A DNA stretch of 64,000 nt from Streptomyces jeddahensis (GTDB taxonomy: Bacteria > Actinomycetota > Actinomycetes > Streptomycetales > Streptomycetaceae). Below are positions 34,701 to 42,990 of this stretch, one piece after another (position 1 is the stretch's first letter; every line of letters starts with the position of its first letter). Where the stretch lies: assembly GCF_001642995.1 (NCBI RefSeq), contig NZ_LOHS01000196.1:48755-112754 (forward strand), read 5' to 3'. A program made the translations under genes and the position numbers. Below the pieces are notes generated by a model. That model was not told where the DNA came from. It saw nothing but the letters and a program-made list of their open reading frames with translations, and did no database searches.

Positions 34701-34941
34701 GCCGTGACGGCCCGCCGTCGACGGGTGCGACATGGACCTCGGGGGCCCCGTCGCGGGTGGACGCCCAGGCGACGGTGGTCCCGTCCGGGGAGATCCGCGG
34801 GTGGTTGACGGGGACGTTGTCGGCGCTGACCCGCCAGGTGCGGCCGCCGTCGAGGGGCGCGACCCAGACGTCGTCCTCAGCGGTGAAGGCGAGCAGGTCG
34901 CCGTGCAGATGCGGGAACCGAAGGTACGCAGGCTGTGTCAC
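31726..34941 (-). CDS. Tricorn-type S41 peptidase
   Basis: 1071 residues, full-length tricorn. N-terminal six- and seven-bladed beta-propellers (about 1-650), a PDZ domain (about 745-845, GVAVRAGDAIVAVGGQPVD), and the S41 catalytic core with RENRGGHTSQL and EFSGSDGDIV, where S962 is the probable nucleophile. Tricorn degrades peptides released by the proteasome and ClpP into short peptides. It is monocistronic. The 3' end shows a 30-bp tandem duplication. Confidence 0.95.
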   Translation of the reverse strand: MTQPAYLRFPHLHGDLLAFTAEDDVWVAPLDGGRTWRVSADNVPVNHPRISPDGTTVAWASTRDGAPEVHVAPVDGGPSRRLTYWGSQRTTVRGWTPDGHVLALTTHGQASLRRSWARAVPLDGGPAATLPYGPVGAVAYGPDSQVVLLSAPMGREAAWWKRYRGGTAGKLWIDREGDGEFVRLHEGLDGNLEYPMWVGERVAFLSDHEGAGAVYSSLADGSDLRRHTPVDTEAGFYARHASTDGSRVVYASAGEVWLLDDLDGAEPRRLDLRLGGQRVDLQPHPVTAVRWFGAAAPDHTGRGSAVSVRGAVHWVTHREGPARALAATQGVRARLPRTFRVDGEEHVVWVTDAEGDDALEFAPATGLAPGATPRRLAAGQLGRVLSLAMAPDGSRAAVASHDGRVLLVERETGEVREVDRSEHSDANGLVFSPDSAWLAWSHAGPEPLRQIKLANIADLSATEATPLRFRDYSPAFTLDGKHLAFLSARSFDPVYDEHVFDLAFVGGSRPHLITLAATTPSPFGPQRHGRPFDAPDKDETPDSEGAPVTRIDLDGLADRIVPFPVEAARYTTLRAAKDGVLWLRHPVLGALGASRATPSDPDPKSELERYDLVQQRLEELAADADHFAVSGDGKRVLLWTGERLKVVPSDRRASNDDDSDTNITVDLSRIRRTIDPAAEWRQMFDETGRLMRDNFWRADLGGVDWDGVLDRYRPVLERVATHDDLVDLLWEVQGELGTSHAYVTPRGGWGGPGTRQGLLGADISRHDDGSWRIDRILPSETSDPDAHSPLAAPGVAVRAGDAIVAVGGQPVDPVTGPGPLLVGTAGKPVELTISPAGGGDLRHPVVVPIDDEEPLRYHAWVADRRAYVHEKSGGRLGYLHVPDMQAPGWAQIHRDLRVEVAREGLVVDVRENRGGHTSQLVIEKLARRIVGWDLPRGMQPYSYPLDAPRGPVVAVANEFSGSDGDIVNAAIKALGIGPVVGVRTWGGVIGIDSRYRLVDGTLVTQPKYAFWLEGYGWGVENHGVDPDVEVVQAPQDHAAGRDPQLDEAIRIALAALAENPAKAAPELPPLD

Positions 34942-35056
34942 CCGATCACACTAAGCAGTGACCGGCGTCCAGGTCAGCGTTTTCGATCAGTTCGGGCGAT
35001 CAGTTCGGGCCGCGGACCTGCGCGGTCACCTGCCCTGTCGCGCCTCCCGCGGCCCG

Positions 35057-35449
35057 TCAGCCGCGCATCAGCAGCCACTCCTGAAGCTCCACCAGATTGC
35101 CCTCGGGGTCCTTGAGGTGGGCCACGCGCATACGGTCCGTCATGGCGGCGGGCCCGTGTTCGAGGATCGCTCCGCGGCCCACGAGTTCCGCGCAGTAGGC
35201 GTCGAGGTTGTCGACGCGCAGCACCACCAGGGAGCGGTGCCCGTTCACGGAGTCGGCGAGCTCGCCGAGCACCTCGGCCATCATGGCGCGGTCCTGCAGC
35301 GCGATGCCCGCCGATCCGACGGCGGGACTGAACTTCTCGTACGGGCCGTTCTCCGCTCCCGACTGCGGCTTCAGCCCGAGCACATCGGCGTAGAAGCGGT
35401 AGCAGGCCGGGAAGTCAGAGACGAGCAGCCTCACCTGGGCGAGTTCCAA
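35057..35449 (-). CDS. Glyoxalase/VOC-fold protein
   Basis: 130 residues, two beta-alpha-beta-beta-beta modules: LAQVRLLVSDFPACYRFYADVLGL and a C-terminal MRVAHLKDPEGNLVELQEW with the usual metal-site Glu. Could be a glyoxalase-like enzyme or a drug-binding protein; the substrate is unknown. Lies 42 bases downstream of rsmE on the same strand. Confidence 0.88.
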   Translation of the reverse strand: MELAQVRLLVSDFPACYRFYADVLGLKPQSGAENGPYEKFSPAVGSAGIALQDRAMMAEVLGELADSVNGHRSLVVLRVDNLDAYCAELVGRGAILEHGPAAMTDRMRVAHLKDPEGNLVELQEWLLMRG

Positions 35450-35491
35450 CGCGACCTCCTCTTGGGGACCCTCAGGGACGCGTCGCCTGCG

Positions 35492-36238
35492 TCAGGACCA
35501 GCGGCCGGTGCGGCCGAGCAGCAGCGCGACCGCCGCCGTCCCCGCGGTCGACGTACGCAGCACGGTACGCCCCAGCCGGTACGTCCTGGCGCCTGCCGCC
35601 GCAAAGACCTGCAGCTCTTCGGGTGAGACTCCCCCTTCAGGCCCTACGACGAGCACGATCTCGCCCGTCGTGGGGAGTTCGGCGGTGGCGAGCGGCTCGC
35701 TGCCGTAGTCCCGTTCCTCGTGCAGGACGGCCGCCAGGTCGGCTTCGGCCAGGAGCGCGGCGACCTGTCTGGTCGTCATGGCGTCCGCCACCTCGGGGAA
35801 GCGCACCCGCCGCGACTGCTTGCCCGCCTCGCGCGCCGTCGCGCGCCACTTGCCGAGCGCCTTGACGCCCCGCTCGCCCTTCCACTGCGTGATGCAGCGC
35901 GACGCCGACCACGGCACGATCGCGTCGACACCGGTCTCCGTCATGGTCTCCACGGCGAGCTCGCCTCGGTCGCCCTTGGGCAGGGCCTGCACGACGGTGA
36001 TCCGGGGGGTGGGGGCCGGCTCCTCCTGAATGCCCGTCAGATCACTGACCACGAGCCGGTCCTTGCCCTCGGCCGCCCTCACGACGCCTTCCGTCCAGCG
36101 GCCGCGCCCATCGGTGAGCACGATTTCCTCGCCGGGCCGCAGCCGCTTGACCGAGACGGCGTGCCGCCCCTCGGGCCCCTCCAGTACGTACTCGGGGCCG
36201 TCCGGGACCTCGTCCACCACGAACACCGGCGCGGTCAT
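35492..36238 (-). CDS. rsmE: 16S rRNA (uracil-1498 N3)-methyltransferase RsmE
   Basis: 248 residues from ATG 36238, which overlaps the upstream stop as ATGA. PUA-like N-terminal domain, then a SPOUT knot with VVQALPKGDRGELAVETMTETGVDAIVPW, IVLVVGPEGGVSPEE and the C-terminal YRLGRTVLRTSTAGTAAV. It methylates U1498 of 16S rRNA. Part of the hrcA-dnaJ-rsmE order common in actinobacteria, here with a monooxygenase gene in between. Confidence 0.95.
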   Translation of the reverse strand: MTAPVFVVDEVPDGPEYVLEGPEGRHAVSVKRLRPGEEIVLTDGRGRWTEGVVRAAEGKDRLVVSDLTGIQEEPAPTPRITVVQALPKGDRGELAVETMTETGVDAIVPWSASRCITQWKGERGVKALGKWRATAREAGKQSRRVRFPEVADAMTTRQVAALLAEADLAAVLHEERDYGSEPLATAELPTTGEIVLVVGPEGGVSPEELQVFAAAGARTYRLGRTVLRTSTAGTAAVALLLGRTGRWS

Positions 36239-37308
36239 GAGCCGCTCCCCGCCGACAGGGCCGCCTTCGCCGCGTGCAGTTCGGCGGCCAGCACCTCGAC
36301 GAGCTGCCCGGCCGGGAGCTCCCGTGCCAGCCGGTGCCCCTGTCCGGCCCACAGCGCCATGCCCTGCGGGTCACCGGCCACCGCGGCCGCCTTGCGCAGG
36401 CCGGAGGTGAGGTGGTGGATCTGGGGGTACGCGGCCGGGGCGTACGGGCCGTGCTCACGCATGAAGCGGTTGACGAGACCGCGGGCCGGGCGCCCGGAAA
36501 AGGCGCGCGTCAGTTCGGTGCGGACGAAGAGGGGGTTGGTCAGCGCGTCCTTGTGCAGGGCGTTGGCGCCCGACTCGGGTGTGGCCAGGAACGCCGTGCC
36601 CAGCTGCGCCGCCTGGGCACCGGCCGCGAACGCCCCGGCGATCTGCGCGCCGCGCATGATCCCGCCGGCCGCCACGATCGGCAGCCGCACGCTCTCGCGT
36701 ACCTGTGTGACCAGCGACAGCAGGCCGATGCCCGCGGCGTCGTTCTCCGGATTGTCGCGGTGCGTGCCCTGGTGGCCGCCCGCCTCGACGCCCTGGACGA
36801 CTACGGCGTCGGCGCCGGCCCGCTGCACGGCCTGGGCCTCCTCGACCGTGGTGGCGGTGACCATGGTCAGCGTGCCCGCGCGCGAGAACGACTCGAGCAC
36901 CTCGGGGGCGGGGCAGCCGAAGTGGAAGGAGACGACCGGCACCGGGTCGTCGAGGAGGATCGCCAGCTTGGCGTCGTAGCCGTCGTCGCGGCCGCTGTCC
37001 GGATCGCCGAGCTCGGTGCCGTACCAGGCGGCCTCACCGGCGAGCTGGCAGCGGTAGACGTCGACGGCGGCCGGGTCCGCATACTCGGGCTGCGGCATGA
37101 AGAGATTGACGCCGAACGGCCGGCCGGTCAGCGAGCGCAGCTGTTTGATCTCCTGGTACATCCCGTCGGCGGTCTTGTACCCGGCCGCGAGAAAACCGAG
37201 CCCGCCGGCCTCCGACACAGCAGCGGCAAGCAGCGGCCGCGAGACGCCCCCCGCCATGGGGGCCTGCACGATCGGAATCGGAAAAAGATCGCTCAGTGCG
37301 CTGGACAT
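36235..37308 (-). CDS. Nitronate monooxygenase
   Basis: 357 residues, FMN TIM barrel. N-terminal PIVQAPMAGGVSRPLLAAAVSEAGGLGF, catalytic His in VQGVEAGGHQG, phosphate-binding loops IVAAGGIMRGAQ and AQLGTAFL. It oxidises alkyl nitronates such as propionate-3-nitronate; some relatives are enoyl reductases, so the substrate is not certain. Translationally coupled to rsmE by ATGA. Confidence 0.9.
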   Translation of the reverse strand: MSSALSDLFPIPIVQAPMAGGVSRPLLAAAVSEAGGLGFLAAGYKTADGMYQEIKQLRSLTGRPFGVNLFMPQPEYADPAAVDVYRCQLAGEAAWYGTELGDPDSGRDDGYDAKLAILLDDPVPVVSFHFGCPAPEVLESFSRAGTLTMVTATTVEEAQAVQRAGADAVVVQGVEAGGHQGTHRDNPENDAAGIGLLSLVTQVRESVRLPIVAAGGIMRGAQIAGAFAAGAQAAQLGTAFLATPESGANALHKDALTNPLFVRTELTRAFSGRPARGLVNRFMREHGPYAPAAYPQIHHLTSGLRKAAAVAGDPQGMALWAGQGHRLARELPAGQLVEVLAAELHAAKAALSAGSGS

Positions 37309-37546
37309 GACGGCATGTTGTCACGACCGGAAAACAACACCGAATCCACCCTTCCGCATAGGGCGGAGCCGCATATGTCACAGCCCCGCGCCCCTTCGGG
37401 GCGCTGCCGCGCCGCTACCGCTGTGGGCAATCGTTCCGCAGGGCGGAACGGGTGGGCACAGCACCACGACGCACGGCAACGTCGTATGTAAGGCCCACCC
37501 CGTGCAACGGGGGCACCCAACCGCAAGGGTGACGCCCCCAAAGGCG
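37309..37546. repeat. Intergenic repeat region before the nitronate monooxygenase
   Basis: No gene. The 27 bases 37418-37444 (CTGTGGGCAATCGTTCCGCA with flanks) are identical to 23665-23691, and the following GGTGGGCACAGCACCACGAC resembles the same region. The right part is C-rich with short hairpins and may end dnaJ transcription. Confidence 0.65.
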
Positions 37547-38683
37547 TCACCGCCCGTTGAACGCATCCTTGAGCCGCGAGAAAAGCCCCTGCTGCCCCGG
37601 CTGGAACTGCCCCGTGGGCCGCTCCTCCCCCCGCAGCTTCGCCAGCTCCCGCAGCAACCGCTCCTGCTCAGGATCAAGCTTCGTCGGCGTCTGCACCTCG
37701 ACATGCACGACAAGATCGCCACGCCCGCCACCCCGCAGATGCGTGATGCCACGCCCGTGCAGCGGAATCGACTGCCCGGACTGCGTACCGGGCCGGATGT
37801 CGACCTCCTCCAGCCCGTCCAGCGTCTCCAGCGGCACCTTCGTGCCGAGCGCCGCGGCCGTCATCGGGATGGTGACCGTGCAGTGCAGATCGTCGCCGCG
37901 CCGCTGGAAGACCGGGTGCGGCAGCTCGTGGATCTCCACGTACAGATCGCCCGCGGGCCCGCCACCCGGTCCGACCTCGCCCTCGCCGGCGAGCTGGATC
38001 CGCGTGCCGTTGTCGACACCGGCGGGGATCTTCACGGTCAGCGTCCGCCGCGACCGCACCCGGCCGTCGCCCGCGCACTCCGGGCACGGGGTGGGCACGA
38101 CCGTGCCGAAGCCCTGGCACTGCGGGCACGGCCGCGAGGTCATGACCTGGCCGAGGAAGGACCGCGTGACCTGCGACACCTCGCCCCGGCCGCGGCACAT
38201 GTCACACGTCTGCGCCGACGTGCCGGGAGCGGCACCCTCGCCGTTGCAGGTGTTGCACACCACGGCCGTGTCGACCTGGATGTCCTTCGTGGTCCCGAAC
38301 GCCGCCTCGTCCAGCTCGATCTCGAGCCGGATCATCGCGTCCTGGCCGCGCCGCGTACGCGACCGCGGGCCCCGCTGGGACGCCGTACCGAAGAAGGCGT
38401 CCATGATGTCCGAGAAGTTGCCGAAGCCGCCGGCTCCGAAGCCGCCCGCTCCCGCTGCACCGCTCGACGAGAGCGGATCGCCGCCGAGGTCGTAGACCTG
38501 CTTCTTCTGCGGGTCCGACAACACCTCGTACGCGGCGTTGATCTCCTTGAAGCGCTCCTGCGTCTTCGGATCGGGATTGACGTCCGGGTGCAGCTCGCGG
38601 GCGAGCCTCCGGAAGGCCTTCTTGATCTCGTCCTGGGACGCGTCGCGGCGCACGCCGAGTACGGCGTAGTAGTCCGTGGCCAC
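37547..38683 (-). CDS. dnaJ: Chaperone DnaJ (hrcA-linked copy)
   Basis: 378 residues. J domain with HPD at 32-34; a Gly/Phe-rich region; four CxxCxGxG zinc motifs (CNTCNGEG, CDMCRGRG, CPQCQGFG, CPECAGDG); C-terminal substrate-binding domains. It stimulates DnaK and delivers unfolded proteins. The GTG start follows the hrcA TAA with no gap. This is the copy tied to HrcA, distinct from the dnaK-operon DnaJ expected elsewhere. Confidence 0.96.
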   Translation of the reverse strand: MATDYYAVLGVRRDASQDEIKKAFRRLARELHPDVNPDPKTQERFKEINAAYEVLSDPQKKQVYDLGGDPLSSSGAAGAGGFGAGGFGNFSDIMDAFFGTASQRGPRSRTRRGQDAMIRLEIELDEAAFGTTKDIQVDTAVVCNTCNGEGAAPGTSAQTCDMCRGRGEVSQVTRSFLGQVMTSRPCPQCQGFGTVVPTPCPECAGDGRVRSRRTLTVKIPAGVDNGTRIQLAGEGEVGPGGGPAGDLYVEIHELPHPVFQRRGDDLHCTVTIPMTAAALGTKVPLETLDGLEEVDIRPGTQSGQSIPLHGRGITHLRGGGRGDLVVHVEVQTPTKLDPEQERLLRELAKLRGEERPTGQFQPGQQGLFSRLKDAFNGR

Positions 38684-39700
38684 TTACGACTCCGCCAGGA
38701 TCTGTCCGACGTAACGTGCCACTGCGCGTACTGCTCCCATCGTTCCCGGGTAGTCCATGCGGGTCGGGCCGACCACGCCGAGCTTGGCGACTGCCTCGCC
38801 GCCCGAACCGTAGCCCACCGACACCACAGACGTGGAGTTGAGCCCCTCATGGGCGATCTCATGACCGATCCGTACGGTCATTTGAGAATCCTTGGCCTCG
38901 CCGAGCAGCTTGAGGAGCACGACCTGCTCCTCAAGCGCCTCGAGCACCGGCCGGATCGTGAGGGGGAAGTCATGTGCGAAGCGGGTGAGATTGGCGGTGC
39001 CGCCGATCATCAGCCGCTCCTCGGTCTCCTCGACCAGCGTCTCGAGCAGCGTCGAGAGCACGGTCGAGACGGTGCCGCGGTCCTCGCTCTCGAAGGCCTC
39101 CGGCAGATCCTGCACCAGCTGCGGCACGTCGGTGAAGCGCCGGCCGACGACCCGGCTGTTGAGCCGCGCCCGCAGATCGGCGAGCGAGGTCTCACCGAAG
39201 GGGGCGGGGCAGTCGACCATGCGCTGCTCGACGCGGCCGGTGTCCGTGATCAGTACGAGCATCAGCCGGGCCGGTGCCAACGACAGCAGCTCGACATGGC
39301 GCACCGTCGACCGCGTGAGCGACGGGTACTGCACCACCGCGACCTGCCGGGTCAGCTGCGCGAGCAGCCGCACCGTGCGTGCCACGACGTCGTCGAGGTC
39401 GACGGCGCCGTCGAGGAAGTTCTGGATGGCCCGGCGCTCGGGCGGGGTCATCGGCTTGACGCCCGCCAGCTTGTCGACGAAGAGGCGGTACCCCTTGTCC
39501 GTGGGGATGCGCCCCGCGCTGGTGTGCGGCTGGGCGATGTAGCCCTCCTCCTCCAACACCGCCATGTCGTTGCGCACGGTCGCCGGGGAGACGCCGAGCT
39601 TGTGCCGCTCGGTCAGAGCCTTGGAGCCGACGGGCTCCTCGGTGCCGACATAGTCCTGGACGATGGCGCGCAGCACTTCGAGTCTGCGTTCACTGAGCAT
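38684..39700 (-). CDS. hrcA: Heat-inducible repressor HrcA
   Basis: 338 residues from MLSERRLEVLRAIVQDYVGTEEPVGSKAL. Winged helix (about 1-75), with PATVRNDMAVLEEEGYIAQPHTSAGRIPTDKGYR; then the GAF-like effector region. It represses chaperone genes through CIRCE, and a perfect CIRCE lies 44 bases upstream, so it controls its own operon with dnaJ. Confidence 0.97.
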   Translation of the reverse strand: MLSERRLEVLRAIVQDYVGTEEPVGSKALTERHKLGVSPATVRNDMAVLEEEGYIAQPHTSAGRIPTDKGYRLFVDKLAGVKPMTPPERRAIQNFLDGAVDLDDVVARTVRLLAQLTRQVAVVQYPSLTRSTVRHVELLSLAPARLMLVLITDTGRVEQRMVDCPAPFGETSLADLRARLNSRVVGRRFTDVPQLVQDLPEAFESEDRGTVSTVLSTLLETLVEETEERLMIGGTANLTRFAHDFPLTIRPVLEALEEQVVLLKLLGEAKDSQMTVRIGHEIAHEGLNSTSVVSVGYGSGGEAVAKLGVVGPTRMDYPGTMGAVRAVARYVGQILAES

Positions 39701-39743
39701 CCGCGCACACCTCCAGGTCTGTCGTCCCCTTGCGGCCTCTCGC

Positions 39744-39770
39744 CTGGCACTCACTGTGTGCGAGTGCCAG
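39744..39770 (-). promoter_or_regulatory. CIRCE element
   Basis: CTGGCACTC-N9-GAGTGCCAG, a perfect 9-bp inverted repeat with the standard 9-base spacer. Binding site of HrcA upstream of hrcA-dnaJ. Confidence 0.95.
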
Positions 39771-39966
39771 CGTTCCCCAAGTGTACGGCCGGTAGGTACG
39801 GCCCCGGCAAGGGCGGTCACACCGGAGCGCTGCCGATATGTGCGGTCTGGGCTGGGGTGTCGTGCCGCGGCGGGCCTCGGCGACTAGCGTCGCCGGTAGG
39901 CAAGTGGGCTCCCGGACGGGGCGAGGATCGTGTCGTGGGAATCGTGACGGACGTGGCGCGGGGAAC

Positions 39967-40707
39967 ATGATGGACGTGGCGTGGGGATCACGGGGCTGGG
40001 AAGGGCTGTCGCCCCGCGTGGGCCGCCGCCGGCTGCCGGTGTGGGACTGCACGGTGGGCCTGGTCGTGGGCGAGGGGGCGGCGCTCATGGTCGACGCGGG
40101 GTCGAGCCTGCGGCAGGGCGCTGAGTTGCGCCAGGAGGCGCAGGCGCTGCTCGGCCCCGGCCGGCGCGTGACGCATCTCGCACTGACACATCCTCATTTC
40201 GACCATGTGCTCGGCGCGGCGGCGTTCGCGGGGGTCGAGGTGTACGGCCCGGTGGGGATCGACTGGGTGTTCGCGGCGGGCCGCAAGGACCTGCTGGCCG
40301 ACGCGGTACGGCACGGGCTCGACCCGGCGGACGCGGCGGAGGCCGCGGAACTCCTCGTCGCTCCGCGTCACCGGGTCAGCGGCGAGTGGACCCTCGACCT
40401 AGGCGGCGGCCACCAGGTTCTGCTCGCGAATGTGGGCCCTGGCCACACCGGACACGACATGGCGGTCCTGGTGCCCGCCACCGCCACGACGCCCGAGATC
40501 GTCTTCTGCGGAGACCTCGTCGAGGAGTCGGGCGAACCGCAGGCGGGCCCGGACGCGGTGCCGTCCCGCTGGCCCTCAGCCCTGGACCGGCTGCTGAGTC
40601 TGGGCGGCGAGGACGCGGTGTACGTACCGGGGCACGGTGCCGCGGTGAATGCGGCGTTTGTCCGGGCGCAACGCGATCAGCTGGCGGCCCGCTTCGGCGT
40701 GTCATAG
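39967..40707 (+). CDS. Metallo-beta-lactamase-fold hydrolase
   Basis: 246 residues from the first of two consecutive ATG codons. HPHFDH at 75-80 is the metal motif, with later ligands in VGPGHTGHDMAV, FCGDLVE and YVPGHGAAV. The pattern resembles quorum-lactone or glyoxalase-II-like enzymes rather than true lactamases. The substrate is unknown. Divergent from hrcA; 266 bases of non-coding sequence, with the CIRCE, lie between. Confidence 0.88.
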   Translation: MMDVAWGSRGWEGLSPRVGRRRLPVWDCTVGLVVGEGAALMVDAGSSLRQGAELRQEAQALLGPGRRVTHLALTHPHFDHVLGAAAFAGVEVYGPVGIDWVFAAGRKDLLADAVRHGLDPADAAEAAELLVAPRHRVSGEWTLDLGGGHQVLLANVGPGHTGHDMAVLVPATATTPEIVFCGDLVEESGEPQAGPDAVPSRWPSALDRLLSLGGEDAVYVPGHGAAVNAAFVRAQRDQLAARFGVS

Positions 40708-40741
40708 TCACGGCCCAAGCCTTCTCCCTATCGTCATCCGA

Positions 40742-41554
40742 ATGCGCCAGTACTCACCAGATCTGACCCCACCTTGGAAGAAGCCCAAGCCGGTACCGGA
40801 GGTCCCGGCCGAACCAGGCCTGGTCGTCGAGGAGCCCGGCACAGGCTTCTGCGGTGCGGTGATCCGCTGCGAGGCGGGCACGGTCACGCTGGAGGACCGC
40901 TTCGGCAAGCACCGGGTGTTCCCGCTGGAGCCGCGCGGGTTCCTGCTGGAGGGCCGAGTGGTGACGCTGGTCCGGCCGTCATCGGCTCCGGGACGACCGA
41001 CCCGTACCGCATCCGGCTCTGTGGCCGTCCCGGGCGCACGCGCGCGTGTCGCCCGCGCCGGACGGATCTACGTCGAGGGTCGCCACGACGCCGAACTGGT
41101 CGAGAAGGTGTGGGGCGACGACCTGCGCATCGAGGGCGTCGTCGTCGAGTACCTGGAGGGCGTCGACGACCTCCCGTCGATCGTCGCGGACTTCTGCCCT
41201 GGCCCCGACGCCCGCCTGGGCGTCCTGGTGGACCACCTGGTCCCCGGCTCGAAGGAGTCCCGCATCGCCGAGTCGGTCACGAGCGAGTACGCGCTCGTGG
41301 TCGGCCACCCGTTCATCGACATCTGGGAGGCGGTGAAGCCGTCGGCGCTCGGCATCCGCGCATGGCCGACGGTGCCGCGGGGTCAGGACTGGAAGACGGG
41401 AGTGTGCCGCGCCCTGGGCTGGCCGGACAACACGGGCGCGGCATGGCAGCACATCCTGTCCCGGGTGCAGTCGTACAAGGACCTGGAGCCGGCACTCCTG
41501 GGCAGAGTGGAAGAGCTGATCGACTTCGTCACCACCAGCCCGTCCGGCGTTTGA
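40742..41554 (+). CDS. DUF3097 family protein
   Basis: 270 residues from MRQYSPDLTPPWKKPKPVPEVPAEPG. A small beta-rich N-terminal region (about 30-85) is followed by a TOPRIM-like segment (RIYVEGRHDAELVEKVWGDDLRIEGVVVEYLEGVDDL... LGVLVDHLVPGSKESRI), whose acidic residues could bind metal. Actinobacterial, unknown function. The last codons and the stop come from a dispersed repeat (see the repeat at 41538). Confidence 0.85.
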   Translation: MRQYSPDLTPPWKKPKPVPEVPAEPGLVVEEPGTGFCGAVIRCEAGTVTLEDRFGKHRVFPLEPRGFLLEGRVVTLVRPSSAPGRPTRTASGSVAVPGARARVARAGRIYVEGRHDAELVEKVWGDDLRIEGVVVEYLEGVDDLPSIVADFCPGPDARLGVLVDHLVPGSKESRIAESVTSEYALVVGHPFIDIWEAVKPSALGIRAWPTVPRGQDWKTGVCRALGWPDNTGAAWQHILSRVQSYKDLEPALLGRVEELIDFVTTSPSGV

Positions 41555-41640
41555 GGACGAGGCCGTTCAGGCCGATACGGGGGTCTGGGGGCGGAGCCCC
41601 CAGGGACGGGAAGGGTAGGGGCGGCGGGGGCGAAGAACCC
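41538..41640. repeat. Partial copy of the 12.3-kb repeat element
   Basis: CCGTCCGGCGTTTGAGGACG and GGGTCTGGGGGCGGAGCCCC match the right half of the element at 12327-12514; a G-rich end (GGGCGAAGAA) resembles its terminal repeat. The left half is missing. It overlaps the 3' end of the DUF3097 gene and the gap before hemW. Confidence 0.65.
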
Positions 41641-41689
41641 ATCCGCCGCGGGCGCGAAGCCGGACACTTGGCACCGGGCCTGGAGACCC

Positions 41690-42922
41690 TCAGTCGACCA
41701 GGTCCCTGACCACCGCATCCGCCAGCAACCGCCCCCGCAACGTGAGAACGGCACGCCCGTCCTCGTACGGACCGGCCTCCAGAAGCCCCTCGGACAGCGC
41801 CCGCCGGGCCGCGGCGAGGCCATCCGGGCGCAGGAGGGACAACGGGCACCCCTCCCGCAACCGCAGCTCCAGCAGAACCCGCTCCACACGCCGATCCTCC
41901 TCGGAGAGGACCTCGCGTCCGGCCCCGGGCGACCGCCCTCCCGCCAGCGCCGCCGCATACGCCCCGGGATGCTTGACGTTCCACCACCGCACCCCGCCCA
42001 CATGGCTGTGCGCCCCGGGTCCGGCCCCCCACCAGTCGGCACCCCGCCAGTACAGCTCGTTGTGCAGGCACCGCCCGGCCTCGGAGGTGGCCCAGTTGGA
42101 CACCTCGTACCACTCGAAGCCCGCCCCGGACAGCGCCTCCTCCGCGATCAGATAGCGGTCCGCGTGGACGTCGTCGTCGGTCATCGGGATCTCGCCGCGG
42201 CGGATGCGGCGGGCGAGCTGGGTGCCCTCCTCGACGATCAGCGCGTACGCCGAAACGTGGTCCGGACCGGCGCCGATGGCCGCGTCGAGGGAGGCGCGCC
42301 AGTCGTCGTCCGACTCGCCCGGCGTGCCGTAGATCAGGTCGAGGTTGACGTGGTCGAAGCCTGCCGCGCGCGCCTCGGCGACGCAGGCCTCGGGACGTCC
42401 AGGGGTGTGCGTGCGGTCCAGGATCTTCAGGACGTGCTGCCGGGCGCTCTGCATGCCGAAGGAGATCCGGTTGAAGCCGCCCTCGCGCAGGGCCGCCAGA
42501 TACGCCGGGTCGACGGACTCCGGGTTCGCCTCCGTGGTGATCTCCGCGTCGTCCGCCAGCCCGAACTCGTCCCGGATGGCCGCAAGCATGCGTACGAGAT
42601 CGTCCGCGACCAGCAGGGTCGGCGTACCGCCCCCGACGAAGACCGTCCGCACCTGCCGTGGATCGTCGCCGAGCACCTTGCGGGCGAGGCGGATCTCGTC
42701 GGTCAGGGTCGCCGCGTAGTTGTCGCGGGACGCGAGCACGCCGCCGGTGCCGCGCAGCTCGGTGGCGGTGTACGTGTTGAAGTCGCAGTAGCCGCAGCGG
42801 GTGGCGCAGTACGGGACGTGCAGGTAGAACCCGAGGGGGCGGTCGGCGGCGCCGGCCAGGGCGTGCGCGGGCAGCGCGCCGTCCTCGGGCACGGGCTCGC
42901 CGTCGGGGAGTGCGGAAGGCAT
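41690..42922 (-). CDS. hemW: Radical SAM heme chaperone HemW
   Basis: 410 residues from MPSALPDGEP; an ATG three codons upstream is also possible. CxxxCxYC at C39, C43 and C46 binds the 4Fe-4S cluster with SAM, followed by FVGGGTPTLL and FDHVNLDLIYGTPGES. A C-terminal HemN-type domain is present. This group lacks coproporphyrinogen oxidase activity and moves heme to respiratory proteins; older annotations call it HemN. Confidence 0.93.
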   Translation of the reverse strand: MPSALPDGEPVPEDGALPAHALAGAADRPLGFYLHVPYCATRCGYCDFNTYTATELRGTGGVLASRDNYAATLTDEIRLARKVLGDDPRQVRTVFVGGGTPTLLVADDLVRMLAAIRDEFGLADDAEITTEANPESVDPAYLAALREGGFNRISFGMQSARQHVLKILDRTHTPGRPEACVAEARAAGFDHVNLDLIYGTPGESDDDWRASLDAAIGAGPDHVSAYALIVEEGTQLARRIRRGEIPMTDDDVHADRYLIAEEALSGAGFEWYEVSNWATSEAGRCLHNELYWRGADWWGAGPGAHSHVGGVRWWNVKHPGAYAAALAGGRSPGAGREVLSEEDRRVERVLLELRLREGCPLSLLRPDGLAAARRALSEGLLEAGPYEDGRAVLTLRGRLLADAVVRDLVD

Positions 42923-42990
42923 GCGTTCCATTGTCCCGTACCGGAGGAATCCGCCGGACCGCGCCGAGTCGCCGCGGCCGGAAGGGCAGC

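Noticed and set aside
37097..39970. A 957-codon open frame on the plus strand
   Set aside because: Opposite dnaJ and hrcA, which are certain, and crosses the CIRCE element.
40742..41554. DUF3097 protein as a DNA primase or topoisomerase
   Set aside because: Only a vague TOPRIM-like segment is visible; other domains of those enzymes are missing.
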